Of a DNA stretch of 64,000 nucleotides, positions 35,800 to 47,664 are shown piece after piece (the first letter of the stretch is position 1; each line of letters opens with the position of its first letter). Below the pieces are notes generated by a model. It searched no databases, was not told the origin of the DNA, and saw nothing but the letters and a program-made list of their open reading frames with translations. The translations under genes were made by a program, and so were the position numbers. The stretch lies in assembly GCA_024138015.1 (NCBI GenBank), contig JAMXBB010000009.1, forward strand, positions 90,582,644 to 90,646,643. Direction: 5' to 3'. The DNA is from Lumnitzera littorea (lineage: Eukaryota; Streptophyta; Magnoliopsida; Myrtales; Combretaceae).

Positions 35800-36540
35800 G
35801 CATAGTACAATCAATCATCTCTATTGCCCCTTGCTTGTCTCTTTTGAAATTCTTTTGTTAAAGTCAAATTGTAGCTAAGGAAATAAGTACCAATTTGGCC
35901 TTCCTCAAACTTTACCTTCTCATTCTCTTCATTGCTAGGACTGTTAATCATGCACATCTTGTCAAGTATTTTGGAGACCAAAGTCCTCTTGCTCTTCAAT
36001 GCCTAATAGGGTATGGCCATTTCTTTATAACTATCATAGTCTTGATCTCCCAAAACCATAATCACTTGGTCATTTGAGATAAACTTGATCTTTTGGTGTA
36101 GGCTTAAAGGTATATCCCCTACTACATGAATCCAAGGTCTCCCTAAGAGTAAGTTGAAGGACTTTGGGATGTCTAGAACTTGGAATCAAATATTAAAGGT
36201 TTAAGGGCCAATGTCAACGAGCAAGTCTATCTCCCTTATGATCTCTCTTTTAGATCCATCAAAAACCCTAACTATTATAGAACTAGGCTTCATTGTAGTT
36301 GTGTTGACACCCAACAAGTCTATGGTAGCAAGTAGGTAAACATTCAACTATGATCCATTATCAATAAGGACTATAGTAATTATTATGTCACTACTTCTCA
36401 CCACTATGAAAAGTGATTTGACATACTAGTTACCTTCCTCACCCAATTCTTCAGTCAAAAAAGAGATTTGATCCATGGTGAGGATAAAATTGGTGAGTAG
36501 CCCCATATTCTTGGTTGGCATTTCCCAAGGGACCTTAAAC
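35800..36540 (-). pseudogene. Aspartic protease region, element B
   Basis: The minus-strand frame reads IVLIDNGS, stop, LNVYLLATIDLLGV, then MKPSSIIVRVFDGSKREI, SFNLLLGRPWIHVVGDIP, SLHQKIKFI. The LLGRPWIH and FDGSKR blocks are diagnostic for Tat-lineage protease. The active-site triad is D-N-G, where D-T-G is usual. One or more stops lie in the core. Confidence 0.82.
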
Positions 36541-37004
36541 TCACTTTAGGCTCGGAATAGAGCCTCCTAATGAGGTTCAAACACCATTAACAAACCCAAT
36601 AATGATATTTGTAGAGGAGTCTTAGTGAATTGATCCATTATTTTGTACTCGCTTGATTTGATCATCTTAGTAAAAGTAGATAGCCCTTCTTCAAATTCAA
36701 CCATTTTAGTACTCATTTCCTGCAACACATTGTTCATCTTAAGGTCCTCCTTTAGGTTGTAGACCTTTCTAGATCGGGTAAACCCCTCCATGAAAGAACT
36801 TGATCTCTCTTGATTAATTGCCTAATAGTTGAATGGGGCAACCTTATAGTTCTTAGGTACTATCAGCACATGAAAAGTATACATCTTAGCTCTTGGGGCT
36901 TATTCGTTCTTGTAGAACTTAAAAACCTTAGGTTTCTTATCTAAACCAATGATGTTGATGGCAAACTTAAAGTTATCAAAAATTATGTCAATAATCGGGC
37001 TATC
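36541..37004 (-). pseudogene. gag C-terminus and gag-protease linker, element B
   Basis: A 74-codon frame includes FTRSRKVYNL and MIKSSEYKIMDQFTKTPLQI, the conserved linker before protease in Tat elements. The reading continues, on the far side of the Athila insertion, at 49132. Confidence 0.78.
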
Positions 37005-37009
37005 ATTGC

Positions 37010-38249
37010 TGATATCAGGCAAGTGCACCTATCAGTTTTAATATAGCGGATGTGAGTCTGAGTTGATCCCTTAGTAACTTCGAGTACCAATATTAACCTT
37101 AGCTCTATTATCTAACCGGAAAATTATAAAGGGTTGAATTAATTAAAAATACTAAAATTAACAAACTAACCTAATTATGAGACTTGATTAAGCAATTTAG
37201 AAGGCGATAAAACTAAGAACGACTTCAAAAAGGTAATAACGTATTTAGGAATTATTTCCCCTAGTGTTTAACATGTGATCGCTTAAAAGATATTCAATTC
37301 AATTTCTATTATTCTTGACCGGAGAGATTCACAATTAAAGTTAATACCTTTCTCAAGCATATTAACCTTAATCCTAAATTATTTACCGGAATCTCTTCTC
37401 TTAGTAATATAATTCAGAATCGCATTAATGTATAATGAATTCCCACACAACCAATCAACTTTCCGGAAGAAACATGTATCTTATCTCTAAGTACACATGT
37501 AATTCTCTCCAATTATGTCAAGATCTAATTACACATGTAATTTCTCAATCATCATGCATAATATCATAAATTGATACTCTAGAAATATCAATTAACAATT
37601 AAACAACATAATTAAATCAAGAAAATAGAGAAACTTTATTAAAAATTATAAATTAACTCAAGAGTCACATGAAACCCTAGGTTCCATAATCCTAAATACA
37701 CGACTTCTAAGCCATCACAATGAAACTAAAAATGAATTCCAACAAAAGCATAAAATAAAACATGAAAAACCCCTTTGGTTGATGAAAAACGTCTCCAATC
37801 TTGAAGTTGGTATTGCTTTCACCTTTTTCCTCTCCTTTTCTTCAAGTCCCTTCACTTCTTAAGTGTCTCCTCTCCTTTTCGAAACCCTAATATATCCTTT
37901 TATAATGTATTGTAAGGTTTCTGTTTTCATCACTAGACACGGCCTGGGACACAGTCGTGTCCCCAGGTCAGGTAACTTTTTGACCTTGGCAAATTTTTCT
38001 AGATGAACACAGCCTGGGGATACGATTGTATCCTAGACTGTGTAACTTCAAAACTTCATAACTCATTCATTTGAACTCCAAATTGAGTAAAACTTGATTC
38101 CTTTTCTTCGTTTTCAATCCAAGAACGTGTTCAAATCTTGAAATCAAAATTTTACTCAATTAAGTATCAATTTTTTTAAAGAAAACCAAAACTGTAAGGG
38201 AAATACTATAAAATTATCATGTAAAATATGTTTAAAATCAGAGTTATCA
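37010..38249 (-). repeat. 3' LTR of the Athila-like element
   Basis: On the minus strand it starts TGATAACTCTG at 38249 and ends TGATATCA at 37010. It contains two hairpin motifs at 37937-38043. The neighbouring 'agtgtagggaagt' (minus strand, just above 38249) is the likely polypurine tract. Confidence 0.95.
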
Positions 38250-38763
38250 AACTTCCCTACACTTGAGCAATTGATTGTCCTCAAGCAAATAAATCAAAAC
38301 AAAACTTTCAGGATAAGAAACGCTAAACAAAATTTATCACTATTTAGGAAACAGATGAACGAATACACTTGACCCATGAAAATCACTTTCAATTAACTCG
38401 CAATAATAAAGTCAATCAATTTCACCCTTAACAATGTCATAATTTCACCTGACCATATTCGAATGCTCCAACAATACTTAATACTAGAGTTCATTAGTTA
38501 ATTTATGAAAGTCGAAGTTTACCCAAGTCATTTAACTAAGGATTCTTAAACTAAAAATTAGATTTAACATCTCGCCAACCAGGAAAGATTCATAAAAATT
38601 TTGTCCATTTAACTAAAGTGTATACAATTCTCTCTTTCATCTCACCAAGCACCATAATCTAAAACAAACACATTTTACATCTACTCATCCTCTAATCATC
38701 CCCCTAATTCATGCTTTTATTGAGAGGTCTTTTAAATTTACCTTATTTAAGCACAATTGTGTT

Positions 38764-38954
38764 GGTAGAGGGAAAGAATCTCGCTCTTCTAACGGACCAA
38801 GACCGATCCATACCAACTTATTCCTTATATTGATAGCGGGAAAGAACCTTGCTCTTCTGATGGACCAAGGTCGATCCATACCAATTTTTCATTAGAATTG
38901 GCATTGGGACTCAATCTCGCTCTTCTAACGGACCAAGACGAATCCTTACCAATT
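38764..38954. repeat. Three tandem copies of a 68-bp repeat
   Basis: 'gggaaagaa.ct.gctcttct' followed by 'ggaccaag..c.atcc.taccaa' occurs at about 38764, 38832 and 38900. It is located between the extra ORF and the 3' LTR of the Athila-like element. Confidence 0.9.
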
Positions 38955-39613
38955 TTTTCTATTCATACACTTGTTATTACTTTTGACCTCCAATCATTGT
39001 GATTTTTCAAGGGTTTCTCAAAAGAAGAATTTCATTTGTTTGTTTGCTAAAAATTATAGAACTCTTAAAAATTTCTAAGAGAAAGATATACATAAAAGTA
39101 AATTTAAAAATAACCATGACTAACTCTCAACTAGTGATGTTGCTCCAATCTCAAGTCTTAGAGTCCCAAGCTAAATAACTCATAACTTTGCCCACCACAA
39201 ATTCGACTAATCAATTCTAGTAAAGTATAATAAGATCAATAATGATCAAGATGACACAGTTAATTTGGCTCAACACTTGTTAATCACCTTATTGCAAGTT
39301 AATTTAAAAATTAATTGGGTCAAATGTGAATAATTGGTCTCCTAAACAGTAACAAATTCATATATATCCCTTCCCCACACTTAATAACTTATATTGTCCT
39401 CAATGTACAACTAAAAAAAAAACATAGCAGCAAGAAATGAAACAAGAAAAATCAGCATAGGGAAAAAGGAAATATATGTACTGAAAAAGAAACTAATACT
39501 TCCTTGCCAGTTGAAAATAAGGTGAAGAAGTTCAAAACGATGAAGCATCATCATTACATGTCTAATTTCACATGCCTTGGCCAACGAAAAACAAAAAAAA
39601 AAAAAAATAAGAA

Positions 39614-39820
39614 CTAAGAAGAGGAATCGGAATCCATCTCTTCATCCTCCTCATCAGATGGTGCCTCCGCCATGGTAGCATCATCGCTGTCATTACTACC
39701 CTCAACATCCTCTTCACTACCTCCAGCTGCCTCTTCCTCACCACCCTCATCATCCTCGTCTTCACTCTCACTATCCTCATCACATGTATCCAACTCTTTC
39801 ATCTTGAGAAATTTTTCCAT
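39614..39820 (-). pseudogene. Acidic C-terminal part of the Athila extra ORF
   Basis: A 68-codon frame, very rich in Glu, Asp and Ser: DSESEDEDDEGGEEEA, then DEEDEEMDSDSSS and a stop at 39614. Such acidic tails are usual at the end of the extra ORF of Athila elements. It is still open, while the upstream part is broken. Function unknown. Confidence 0.55.
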
Positions 39821-40905
39821 TTTGTTTTAGCGGATATGAAGTTTATCTACACTTTCTCTGATATAACGAACCTCAAACATCAACATATCAAATTTGTCTT
39901 CAAAGCTTGCTGAAGACGTCTGGCCTCAAGATGTGCTACGTGAGTGTCGACCTTGACATCTTGTTGGTAATAGGTTCATGGGTCAGAATGAATTAAGTCA
40001 CATAGGAGTAACTTGATTGACTAAGGTAAGTGAAGGCCAAACGACAACCTTACTTCGCATGGCCTACACAAGTAAGGTGATGTAGGGGCTACAACAAATA
40101 TGCCCTTTCTTCCATGTAGTGGTGGCTTGGTGGCTGAAATTTTCAATGAGCTCGATGGCGAGATTGATGGGATGTTTATGAATAACACTGTACAGATAGA
40201 GGCAATCCTTGTTGGAAACCACACTGGTGGTAAGGCCTCTGCCAGTCAATGTATGCGCAAAGAGCCAATGAAGAACCCGATATTCAGGCTTGACCAATTG
40301 AGAAGCCTTGCTCTTTACTGGATCATACGCATCACCAACAGTAATTTCGTTCTAAATGTCTCTGGTGTTACTCCACGGGAAAAACGACATAAGAGACGTT
40401 AGAACTCTTCTGTCTGTGTATATCTATCTTTATAGAGACCGAGATATCTACCCAATTGAGCTATGGTCATGTGGAAAAGGTAGCCACTCAAAGTGAAATG
40501 GAGTTTACGTTTGGGGCCCATGCCAATAGCACTTTCTTTATCGAGTTTGTAAATACATAAAAACTCCAAGGTCAGCTCTTTATAAACTGGAGCTTCAAGA
40601 GATAAAAATCGCTCTCAAATGGTTCCGTCCAAGAGCTCCTTCATTTCTATTGTGAGCTCCAATTGAGTGAGAACATCCCAATCCAGACGAAGGGTGTCGC
40701 TGAAAGGTTTATTCTTAAATAAACTATAGTATTGCAACTGGTTGTCTTGCTTGAATTGAATCATTGAGTGCTCCATCGGAGGGAGAATAGCTAATGATTC
40801 AACAATTGCACCTTCTTGCGATGAAGAGGATGCTGCATATTTGGATTTCCGTCGAACGGTAAGCTTTGCACGATTTGCCATTGAATACTTGAAAAGAAAC
40901 ATCAA
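39821..40905 (-). pseudogene. Athila-type extra ORF (ATHILA ORF1-like domain) after pol
   Basis: The minus-strand frame at 40905-40615 reads MMFLFKYSMANRAKL, then YYSLFKNKPFSDTLRLDWDV and TIEMKELLDGTI. A frameshift near 40590 leads to SLEAPVYKELTLEF and, further on, LSGYLFHMTIAQLGRYLGLY. The pattern matches the conserved ORF found between pol and the 3' LTR of Athila elements (Pfam ATHILA family, named from memory). At least two frameshifts and several stops. The antisense frames at 40100-40402 and 40841-41029 are shadows. Confidence 0.65.
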
Positions 40906-41592
40906 ACCAAATCAAAAACGCGCATCCTTGCCACATGTAGTTCAAACGAAGACAGAAGGAGGAAGATTAACAATGAAGAATATTGACAGAATTCTCATTA
41001 AGACATTTAAACAAACAAGTAGAGTGTAGCTAGAAAACTAGTTGGTGTGAAAGAAATGGCTTGCAAATGCATCTAACTAATTCTATAATAGACCCACTAC
41101 ATTACAATCAGCTTGAAACGTAAGCGTCCCAACACATCAAAGACGCTAAATGACCCAAAATTACTCTCACAATGCTAACCCTAACTGGCGTGATTGAATA
41201 ATGATTATCAAATTAACAAACAAAATGCGGATTTGAGAGATTATAAGGAATATCTAACCAAAAGAGGCATCATAAAGACATTAAAATTAAGCAACACAAG
41301 GCAGTTGTGCATGTCAAACATGAAAGAACAAAAACGAAATAAATTGTCAGACTAAATGCATGTACCAATTCCTAAAAGTCCTAAATGTCAAGTAGCTAAA
41401 CCTGCCTAAACAATGAGGAAGATAAAGCATAAGCAATGAGAACTTACTTAGATCAAGAATCGTGATGTTAGGAATCGTGAAGAAAAGATGGAGAGAAGAA
41501 AGAATATGAAATGGATATGTGTTGGTTTGTGAGTGTTTGAGAGAGAGTGTGTGTGTTTTAATAAATTGTCAGTCGTGTGGGTGCTGGGAGAA

Positions 41593-42061
41593 CACGGGCT
41601 GGGACACAACCGTATCCCACGCCCGTGTAACTTCCTGTATTGGAAGTGTCTTACCTGCGCAGACACAGGCTGGGACACAACTGTGTCCCACGCCCGTGTA
41701 ACTTCCTGTGTTCAATCGTGAATTCTGGACGCACACGGGTTGGGATACGACCGTGTCCCATGCCCGTGTAACTTTCTGTTGGCGGTCAGGAATACTAGGT
41801 ACACATGGGCTGGGACACAACCGTGTCCCATGCTCGTGTAACTTTCTGTTTGCGTAGTATATGGCTGGGCAGACACGGGTTGGGACACAACCGTGTCACG
41901 CTCGTGTAACTCTCTGTGGGTGTGGCATAAGGCTGGGTGCACACGGGCTGGGACACAACCGTGTCCCACGCCCATGTAACTTTCTGTGGTGACGGATTAA
42001 AGGGGCTTGGATGGATACGGGCTGGGACACGACCGTATCCCATGCCCGTGTAACTTTCTGT
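41593..42061 (-). repeat. Seven-copy hairpin array with variable spacers, period about 70 bp
   Basis: Hairpin modules start at 41593, 41664, 41734, 41804, 41874, 41942 and 42016, each about 35 nt. The plus-strand consensus is CACGGGCTGGGACAC, loop AACC, GTGTCCCACGCCCGTG, nearly fully self-complementary, followed by TAACTTTCTGT. About 24 nt of unlike sequence separates the repeats. Several changes keep a G-U pair. Copy 5 lacks two bases. It lies between integrase and the extra ORF of the Athila-like element. Confidence 0.95.
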
Positions 42062-42629
42062 TCTTTTTTTTTTTTTAAGCCTAAATTCATGAATTTAATT
42101 TGAAAATAAAGGAAAATTAAAGAAATAAAAGTACTTAAATTAGAAAAATAAGACAAAGAAAACTAAAGAGAAGAAAAAATGAAACTAAAAGGGAAAAGCC
42201 TATGACTAAAATTGAAACAAATAAAAGAAGCAAAGCAAAGTTAGATAAAAGAAAAATAAAATGGAATAAACTTAAAGAACTAAAGTGTAAGCAAAGTTAG
42301 ACATGGGTTGCCTCCCAAGAAGTGCTATAGTTAACGTCGATAGCTCGATGAGATACGTCTTCTCATGATAGTTTTGTCGGGTGGAGATAAAACTCCTCTC
42401 GTCCAACATACTCCAAGTTTCCACTCAAGTATAACTTCAACCGTTACCCATTTACCTTAAATGTGCCTTTCTCCGGGTACGTAACTTCAACAGTCCCATA
42501 CGAGAAAACTTGTGTAATTGTAAATGGTCCAGACCACCTAGATTTCAACTTACTTGGGAATAAACAAAGGCGAGAATTATACAAAAGAACATGATCGCCT
42601 TCTTTGAATTGTCGACCTTGTTTGATCCG
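42062..42629 (-). other. Non-coding spacer and integrase C-terminus, Athila-like element
   Basis: 42062-42300 is A/T-rich without coding signal. At about 42300-42629 the minus strand shows broken remains of the integrase C-terminal region. Confidence 0.5.
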
Positions 42630-43628
42630 CTAATCGTGGTACTTTTTGGCCCTTTCTTTGTATAATTTGGAGTTCTCATATGCATTCGCTCGCCATTCCT
42701 CTAGCTCATTCAATTGAAGTTTCCTGTGAAAACTTGTACGCTCAAAATCAACATTAGTACTCTTAATTGCCCAATAAGCCTTATGTTCAATCTCTACCGA
42801 TAAATGACAAGCCTTCCCATATACAAGTCGGTATGGTGTGGTCCCTAGTGGTGTTTTGTAAGCGGTTCTGTATGCCCATAGAGCATCATTCAACTTTTCT
42901 GACCAATCTTTCCTATAATACTCTATGGTTTTTTCAAGAATTCGCTTAAGATCGCGATTGGCAACTTCCACTTGGCCACTACTTTAGGGGTGGTTAGGGG
43001 TGGCTATTCTATGTGTAACGCCATGACGTTTTAACGCTTAGTCGAGTTGGGCATTACAAAAGTGTGTTCCCCTATCACTTATAATTGTCCTAGGGGTGCC
43101 AAATCAAGAAAATAGGCCTTTTAAGAATTTTTTTACTACCCTAGCATCATTAGTAAGTAGGGCTTTAGCTTCCACCCACTTAGAGACGTAGTCAATAGCT
43201 ACTAGGATATATTTATTTCCATTAGAGTTCGGGAAAGGACCCATGAAATCGATCCCCCACACATCAAATACCTCAACCTCGATGATGGGGTTTTGTGGCA
43301 TTTCATCCCTACGAGATATATTCCCCACTCGTTGACAACGATCACAAATCTCAACGTATTTCTGGGCATCTTTGAATAAGGTAGGCCAATAAAATCCAGC
43401 CTCTAGGACCTTATGAGCTATCCTATTGGCATTATGATGCCCACCCGTAGGCCTCGAATGGTAGTGACTCAAAATTCTCCATCCTTCGAAATGTGATACA
43501 CACCTTCGAATAACATGATCTGCACATACTTTAAACAGGTAAGGATCATCCCAAAAATAATGTTTCACATCAGAAAAAAAATTTCTTCTTTTGCTGGTGT
43601 TGAAGTCCCTTTGGTATAATCCTAACAA
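42630..43628 (-). pseudogene. Integrase, Athila-like element
   Basis: The frame 43628-43104 has the zinc-binding His/Cys region (SHYHSRPTGGHHNANRIAHK, then CDRCQR) and the first catalytic Asp in GIDFMGPFP. After a TGA at about 43104, the frame continues with IISDRGTHF (second Asp), a further stop, GVTHRIATPNHP, a stop, and SSGQVEVANRDL (catalytic Glu, into 42971-42630). All three catalytic residues survive, but three in-frame stops separate them. 42971-42630 also holds DALWAYRTAYKTPLG and the C-terminal part. Confidence 0.88.
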
Positions 43629-43789
43629 CTAAAAAATTAGTGATATTTGCGAACCAAGGAATTTCCATATCGCTTACCTGGGTGATGGCATAGAGTCGCT
43701 CCTCAGGAAATTCATCCTTGATCTCATTCTCGTCGAGCATTTCTAAGTTTGGATTCTCTAATCAAGATAGGCGATCTGCTGCTAAATTC

Positions 43790-44005
43790 TCAGCGCCTTT
43801 TTTTATCTTTGATCTCCACATCAAACTCTTGTAGCAACAAGATCCACCTAATCAGTCTTGGTTTTGCATCTGGTTTTGCTAACAAGTACCTAAGGGCAGA
43901 ATGATCAGTATAAACAATCACTTTAGATAGAAATAAATAAGAGCGAAACTTATCAAAGGCAAAAACAACTGCTAGCAACTCTTTTTCTGTAGTAGTGTAG
44001 TTCTC
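43790..44005 (-). pseudogene. RNase H, Athila-like element
   Basis: The frame 43978-43790 reads LAVVFAFDKFRSYLFLSKV, IVYTDHSALRYLL and DAKPRLIRWILLLQEFDVEI. YTDHSAL contains the conserved Asp. It is separated by one stop from the RT frame above, where YYASKTL is the last block. Confidence 0.85.
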
Positions 44006-44914
44006 CTAAGCATTAGTAAGAGTTTTGCTAGCATAGTAAATTGGTTGAAAGTGCTTGTCTCGCCTTTGCCCCAGCACTGCCCCAACTACATGATCACTTA
44101 CATCACACATAAGTTCAAAGGGAAGTGCCCAATCAGGTACTACCATGATTGGAGCATTGGTAAGTTTCTCTTTAAGGATATTGAAAGCTTTCAAACACTC
44201 CTGAGAGAAAACATAAGGCACATCCTTCTCTAATAACTTAGTCAAAGGGCAGGCAATTTTCAAGAAATCCTTGATAAATCGCCTATAAAAACCTACATAT
44301 CCTAAAAACCTTCTTATGGCCTTAACCGAAGTTGGAGATGGGAGTCTTGCAATCGCATCCACTTTGGCAATATCCACCTCAATTCCTCGATATGAGATCT
44401 TATGGCCCAACACAATACACTCTTGTACCATGAAGTAGCACTTCTCCCAATTGAGGACAAGATTGGTCTCTTCACACTTGGTAAGTACCTTGTCCAAATT
44501 ATTCAAACAAAGGTCAAATGAGTTGCCAAAAACTGAAAAATCATCCATAAATACCTCCATTATGTCCTCAATCAAATCATCAAAAATAGCTAACATGTAT
44601 CGCTGGAATGTAGCAAGTGCATTGCAAAGACCAAAAGGCATTCTGCGGTAAGCAAAGGTGCTATAAGGACAAGTGAAAGTGGTCTTCCCTTGATCTTCTG
44701 GTGCAATAAGTATCTGAAAATAACCAGATAAGCCATCTAGAAAACAATAAAACATATGTCCAACTAGTTGTTCTATCATTTGATCAATAAAAGGTAAGGG
44801 GAAATGGTCCTTACGTGTAGCATCGTTTAACTTTCGATAATCGATACATACACGCCAACCTGTTACCGTTCTCATTGGGATCAATTCATTCTTTTCATTG
44901 GGAACTACTGTCAT
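44006..44914 (-). pseudogene. Reverse transcriptase, Athila-like element (302-codon open frame)
   Basis: This is the longest open frame in the window. It includes VCIDYRKLNDATRKDHFPLP, MPFGLCNALATFQ, the catalytic box VFMDDFSVFG with both Asp, LGHKISYRGIEV, FLGYVGFYRRFIKDF and the RNase H start FELMCDVSDH..GAVLGQ. FMDDFSVFG is typical of the Athila lineage. The RT core itself looks intact, but the polyprotein is closed by stops before and after, so it is listed as a pseudogene. The Met at 44914 is internal. Confidence 0.92.
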
Positions 44915-45597
44915 CCCACTTTTTTTTTTTTAACTACTTGCACTGGACTCACCCATAAACTATCAAAGATAGGATATATCATACCTGTATCAAGGAGTTT
45001 GATAACTTCCTTTTTGACTACCTCTTTCATGTTTGGATTCAAGCGTCTCTGGGCCTGCACAACCGGCTTGTGGTTTTCTTCCATTAAAATCTTATGAGTA
45101 CAAAAGGAGGGATTGATACCTCAAATATCGGATATTTTCCAAGCAATAGCCCTCTTATGCTCCTTGAGTACTTTCAGCAACCTTTCTTTCTGTTCTTCTT
45201 CCAAATTGGATGCTATAATTACCAGTAATTTGGAGTCCTTCTCTAAGAAGGCATATTCCAAGTAGTTAGGTAATTGCTTTAGCTTCAATACTGGTGGCTC
45301 CTCAATCGAAGGTTTTAACTATGCTTCCTTCCTCTTTTCAAACTCTTTAAACCCTTTCTCAATAGAGGTAGGTTTATTTGCCTCCAATTGGGCTACCACC
45401 TCGGATTTGACAAGATCTTCCGAAGCTTCTTCTATGCTTAATTGCAAGCAACTCTCCAACGGATCCTTAAAAAGAACTTCCTGCATATAACTTGAAACAA
45501 AAGTGTCAGTAACATCCAAAAGGTAGCAAGTATCATCCTAATCGACAGGCTTTTTCATAGCCTCCGAAATTTTAAACATGATCTCTTCATCTCCTAC
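44915..45597 (-). pseudogene. Protease-RT linker, Athila-like element
   Basis: Broken frames, among them 45519-45319 (DPLESCLQLSIEEASEDLVK). A poly(T) run at 44921-44932 probably caused a frameshift before RT. Confidence 0.6.
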
Positions 45598-45966
45598 TCA
45601 AAGAATGAGCTTGCCATCACTAACATCAATGATAACCCTAGCGGTAGCTAAGAATGGTCTACCTAGGATAAGGGGCAACTCAAAATCTTCATCCATATCC
45701 AATATCACAAAATCAACTGGAAAAATAAATTTACCTACTTGGACTAATACATCCTCAATAATGCCTCTAGGATACGTCACAGATCTATCAGCTAATTGCA
45801 AGCTCATGCGTATGGGCTTAGGTTCCCCTAATCCTAGTTTCTTGAAAAATTTATAAGGCATTAAATTGATGCTAGCACCCAAATCAGCTAAAGCTTTGTC
45901 AATTAACAAGTTACCAATATGATAAGGAATTGTAAAACTTACTAGGTCTTTTAGCTTCTTAGGCAA
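45598..45966 (-). pseudogene. Aspartic protease, Athila-like element
   Basis: A 122-codon frame: MPKKLKDLVSFTIPYHIGNL, ALADLGASINLMPYKFF with the D-L-G-A-S active site of Athila proteases, SVTYPRGIIEDVLVQVGKF, LILGRPFLATARVIIDVSDG. The flap and the GRPFLAT block are complete. No stop in the core. Confidence 0.9.
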
Positions 45967-46077
45967 CTTATTTTACACGATCGCTGAACAATCTTCACCC
46001 AAGATGACTGTAGAAAGCTCCTTAAGCTTCTTCTTGTTGGATAACAAATCTTTCAAGAACTTAGCATACTTTGGCAT

Positions 46078-47664
46078 CTACAACAAGGCATCAACGAGAG
46101 GTAAGTTAATATGCAGTTGTTTAAAGAGGTCAACGAACTTACTGAATTGTTGGTCATTGCGATCTTGCTTAAGTCTTTGGGGATATGGGATAGGTGGTTG
46201 ATATTCCTTCGCTTTTGATGACTCTACGTCTTCCGTTGCTGTCATCCCCTCCTTGCTCTTACTAGTCTCCTCGCTAACCTTCCTCTCGGCATGCAACTCC
46301 TTCCTACTTCGAAGTGTCATTGCCTTAACATGTTCCTTTGGATTGGGTTCTATATTCCCCGGTAGCGTTCCCTGTGGTCTTTCAGAGATTAGCTTCGCAA
46401 GTTGACCAATTTAGTTCTTAAGGTTGCGATTTGAAGCCTCTTAATTCCTCAGCGATGATTCAATGTTAGATAAGCGAGCCTCATTGCCTTGAATATATTT
46501 TGTGAGAAGTTCTTCCACACTGGACTTCTTTTCTTGAGGAAGAGGGGGTGGGAATGGTCTCTGAAATTCAGGTGAGCTAAAGTTAGTCTTCTGCTGGCCT
46601 TAGTTTTAATTTCCGCATGAGAAATTGGGGTAATTCCTCCAGCTTGGATTATAAGTGTTGCTGTAGGAGTTATTTTGTTACTTGGGTGGATTTCCTAGAT
46701 AATCTACCTGTTCTAGTTATTCTTGTGCTCCATACCCCTGCATACCAAAGTTACTTACATCCGATTGCACTTGTTGCGGGCCAACAGAGAGTGCATCAAT
46801 CTTCTTACTCAATAGGTCCACCTTGGCTGCCAGAGCAGTGGTCAAGTCCACATCATAAATTCCTATAGCCTTTTGCTTGGCTCTAGTGCTTTTCCACTGA
46901 TAATTGTTCATCGCTATTCCTTCAATCAGGTTTTGTGCTTGCTTAGGTGTCTTTGTGTTTAAAGTACCTCCTACGAATGCATCAATCATTTATCTCGTAG
47001 ATAAATTGAGATCATTATAGAAGGTCTAAATCTGCATCCATAGTGGGAGGCCATGATTTGGGTACCTCCTGAGCAAGTCCTTAAACCGCTCCCAAGTGTC
47101 ATATAAAGTCTCCGCTTCCAATTAGGCAAAACAAGAAATATCGTTTCGAAGTTTAACTGTCTTAGCAGGTGGGAAATACTTCTTTAAAAATTTCTCTACC
47201 AATTCATTCCAAGTTGTGATTGAATTTCGTGGTAGAGAATTCAACCACAGTTTTGCTCTACCCCTCAAAGAAAAAGGAAATAGCCGTAATCAGATGGCAT
47301 CATTCATGGCTCCGTTGATTTTAAATGTATCGTAAATCTCTAGAAAGCTAGAGATGTAGGCATTAGGATCTTCATCTTAGAGACCGTCAAACTGAACATA
47401 TTGTTGCACCATTTGTATGATGTTAGGTGCAATTTGGAAGTTATTAGCCGCGACAGTTGGCCTTGCGATACTAGAGTCAGCTCCAATAAGTGTAGGCTTT
47501 GAATAGTCGGACATAGTTCGATTTGCTTCATTCCCATTGTTAGCCATGTGTGGTGGATCTTCTTGCTCGATAAATTGAGTGTTGGCCTCTTCACCCTCTT
47601 CTTTAATCTCAACGATTGACTCGTCGTCTATGGTAGCCACAATTTGTCGAGGTTGCGATCTCAA
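46078..47664 (-). pseudogene. gag, Athila-like element
   Basis: The N-terminal frame 47664-47377 has ANNFQIAPNIIQMVQQYVQF. The middle (47340-46990) keeps gag blocks such as FTIHLKS and a YHE..QSQL stretch, but is frameshifted. The C-terminal frame 46989-46717 starts MIDAFVGGTLNTKTPKQA. The gag-protease linker 46320-46078 has MTLRSRKEL and PPIPYPQRLK. No zinc knuckle is seen, as is usual in Athila. Several stops and frameshifts. Confidence 0.85.

Noticed and set aside
40100..40402. 100-codon ORF on the plus strand
   Set aside because: Antisense to the Athila extra ORF, whose conserved blocks are readable on the minus strand.
41593..42061. CRISPR-like array: palindromic repeats with unlike spacers
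   Set aside because: The context is a plant retrotransposon, there are no cas genes, the repeats are degenerate, and the same hairpin is in the LTRs of the element.
41569..42156. Several overlapping 60-87 codon frames on both strands, with repeated 'AWDTVVSQPV'-type peptides
   Set aside because: They are translations of the hairpin repeat. The peptide repeats in several frames only because the DNA repeats.
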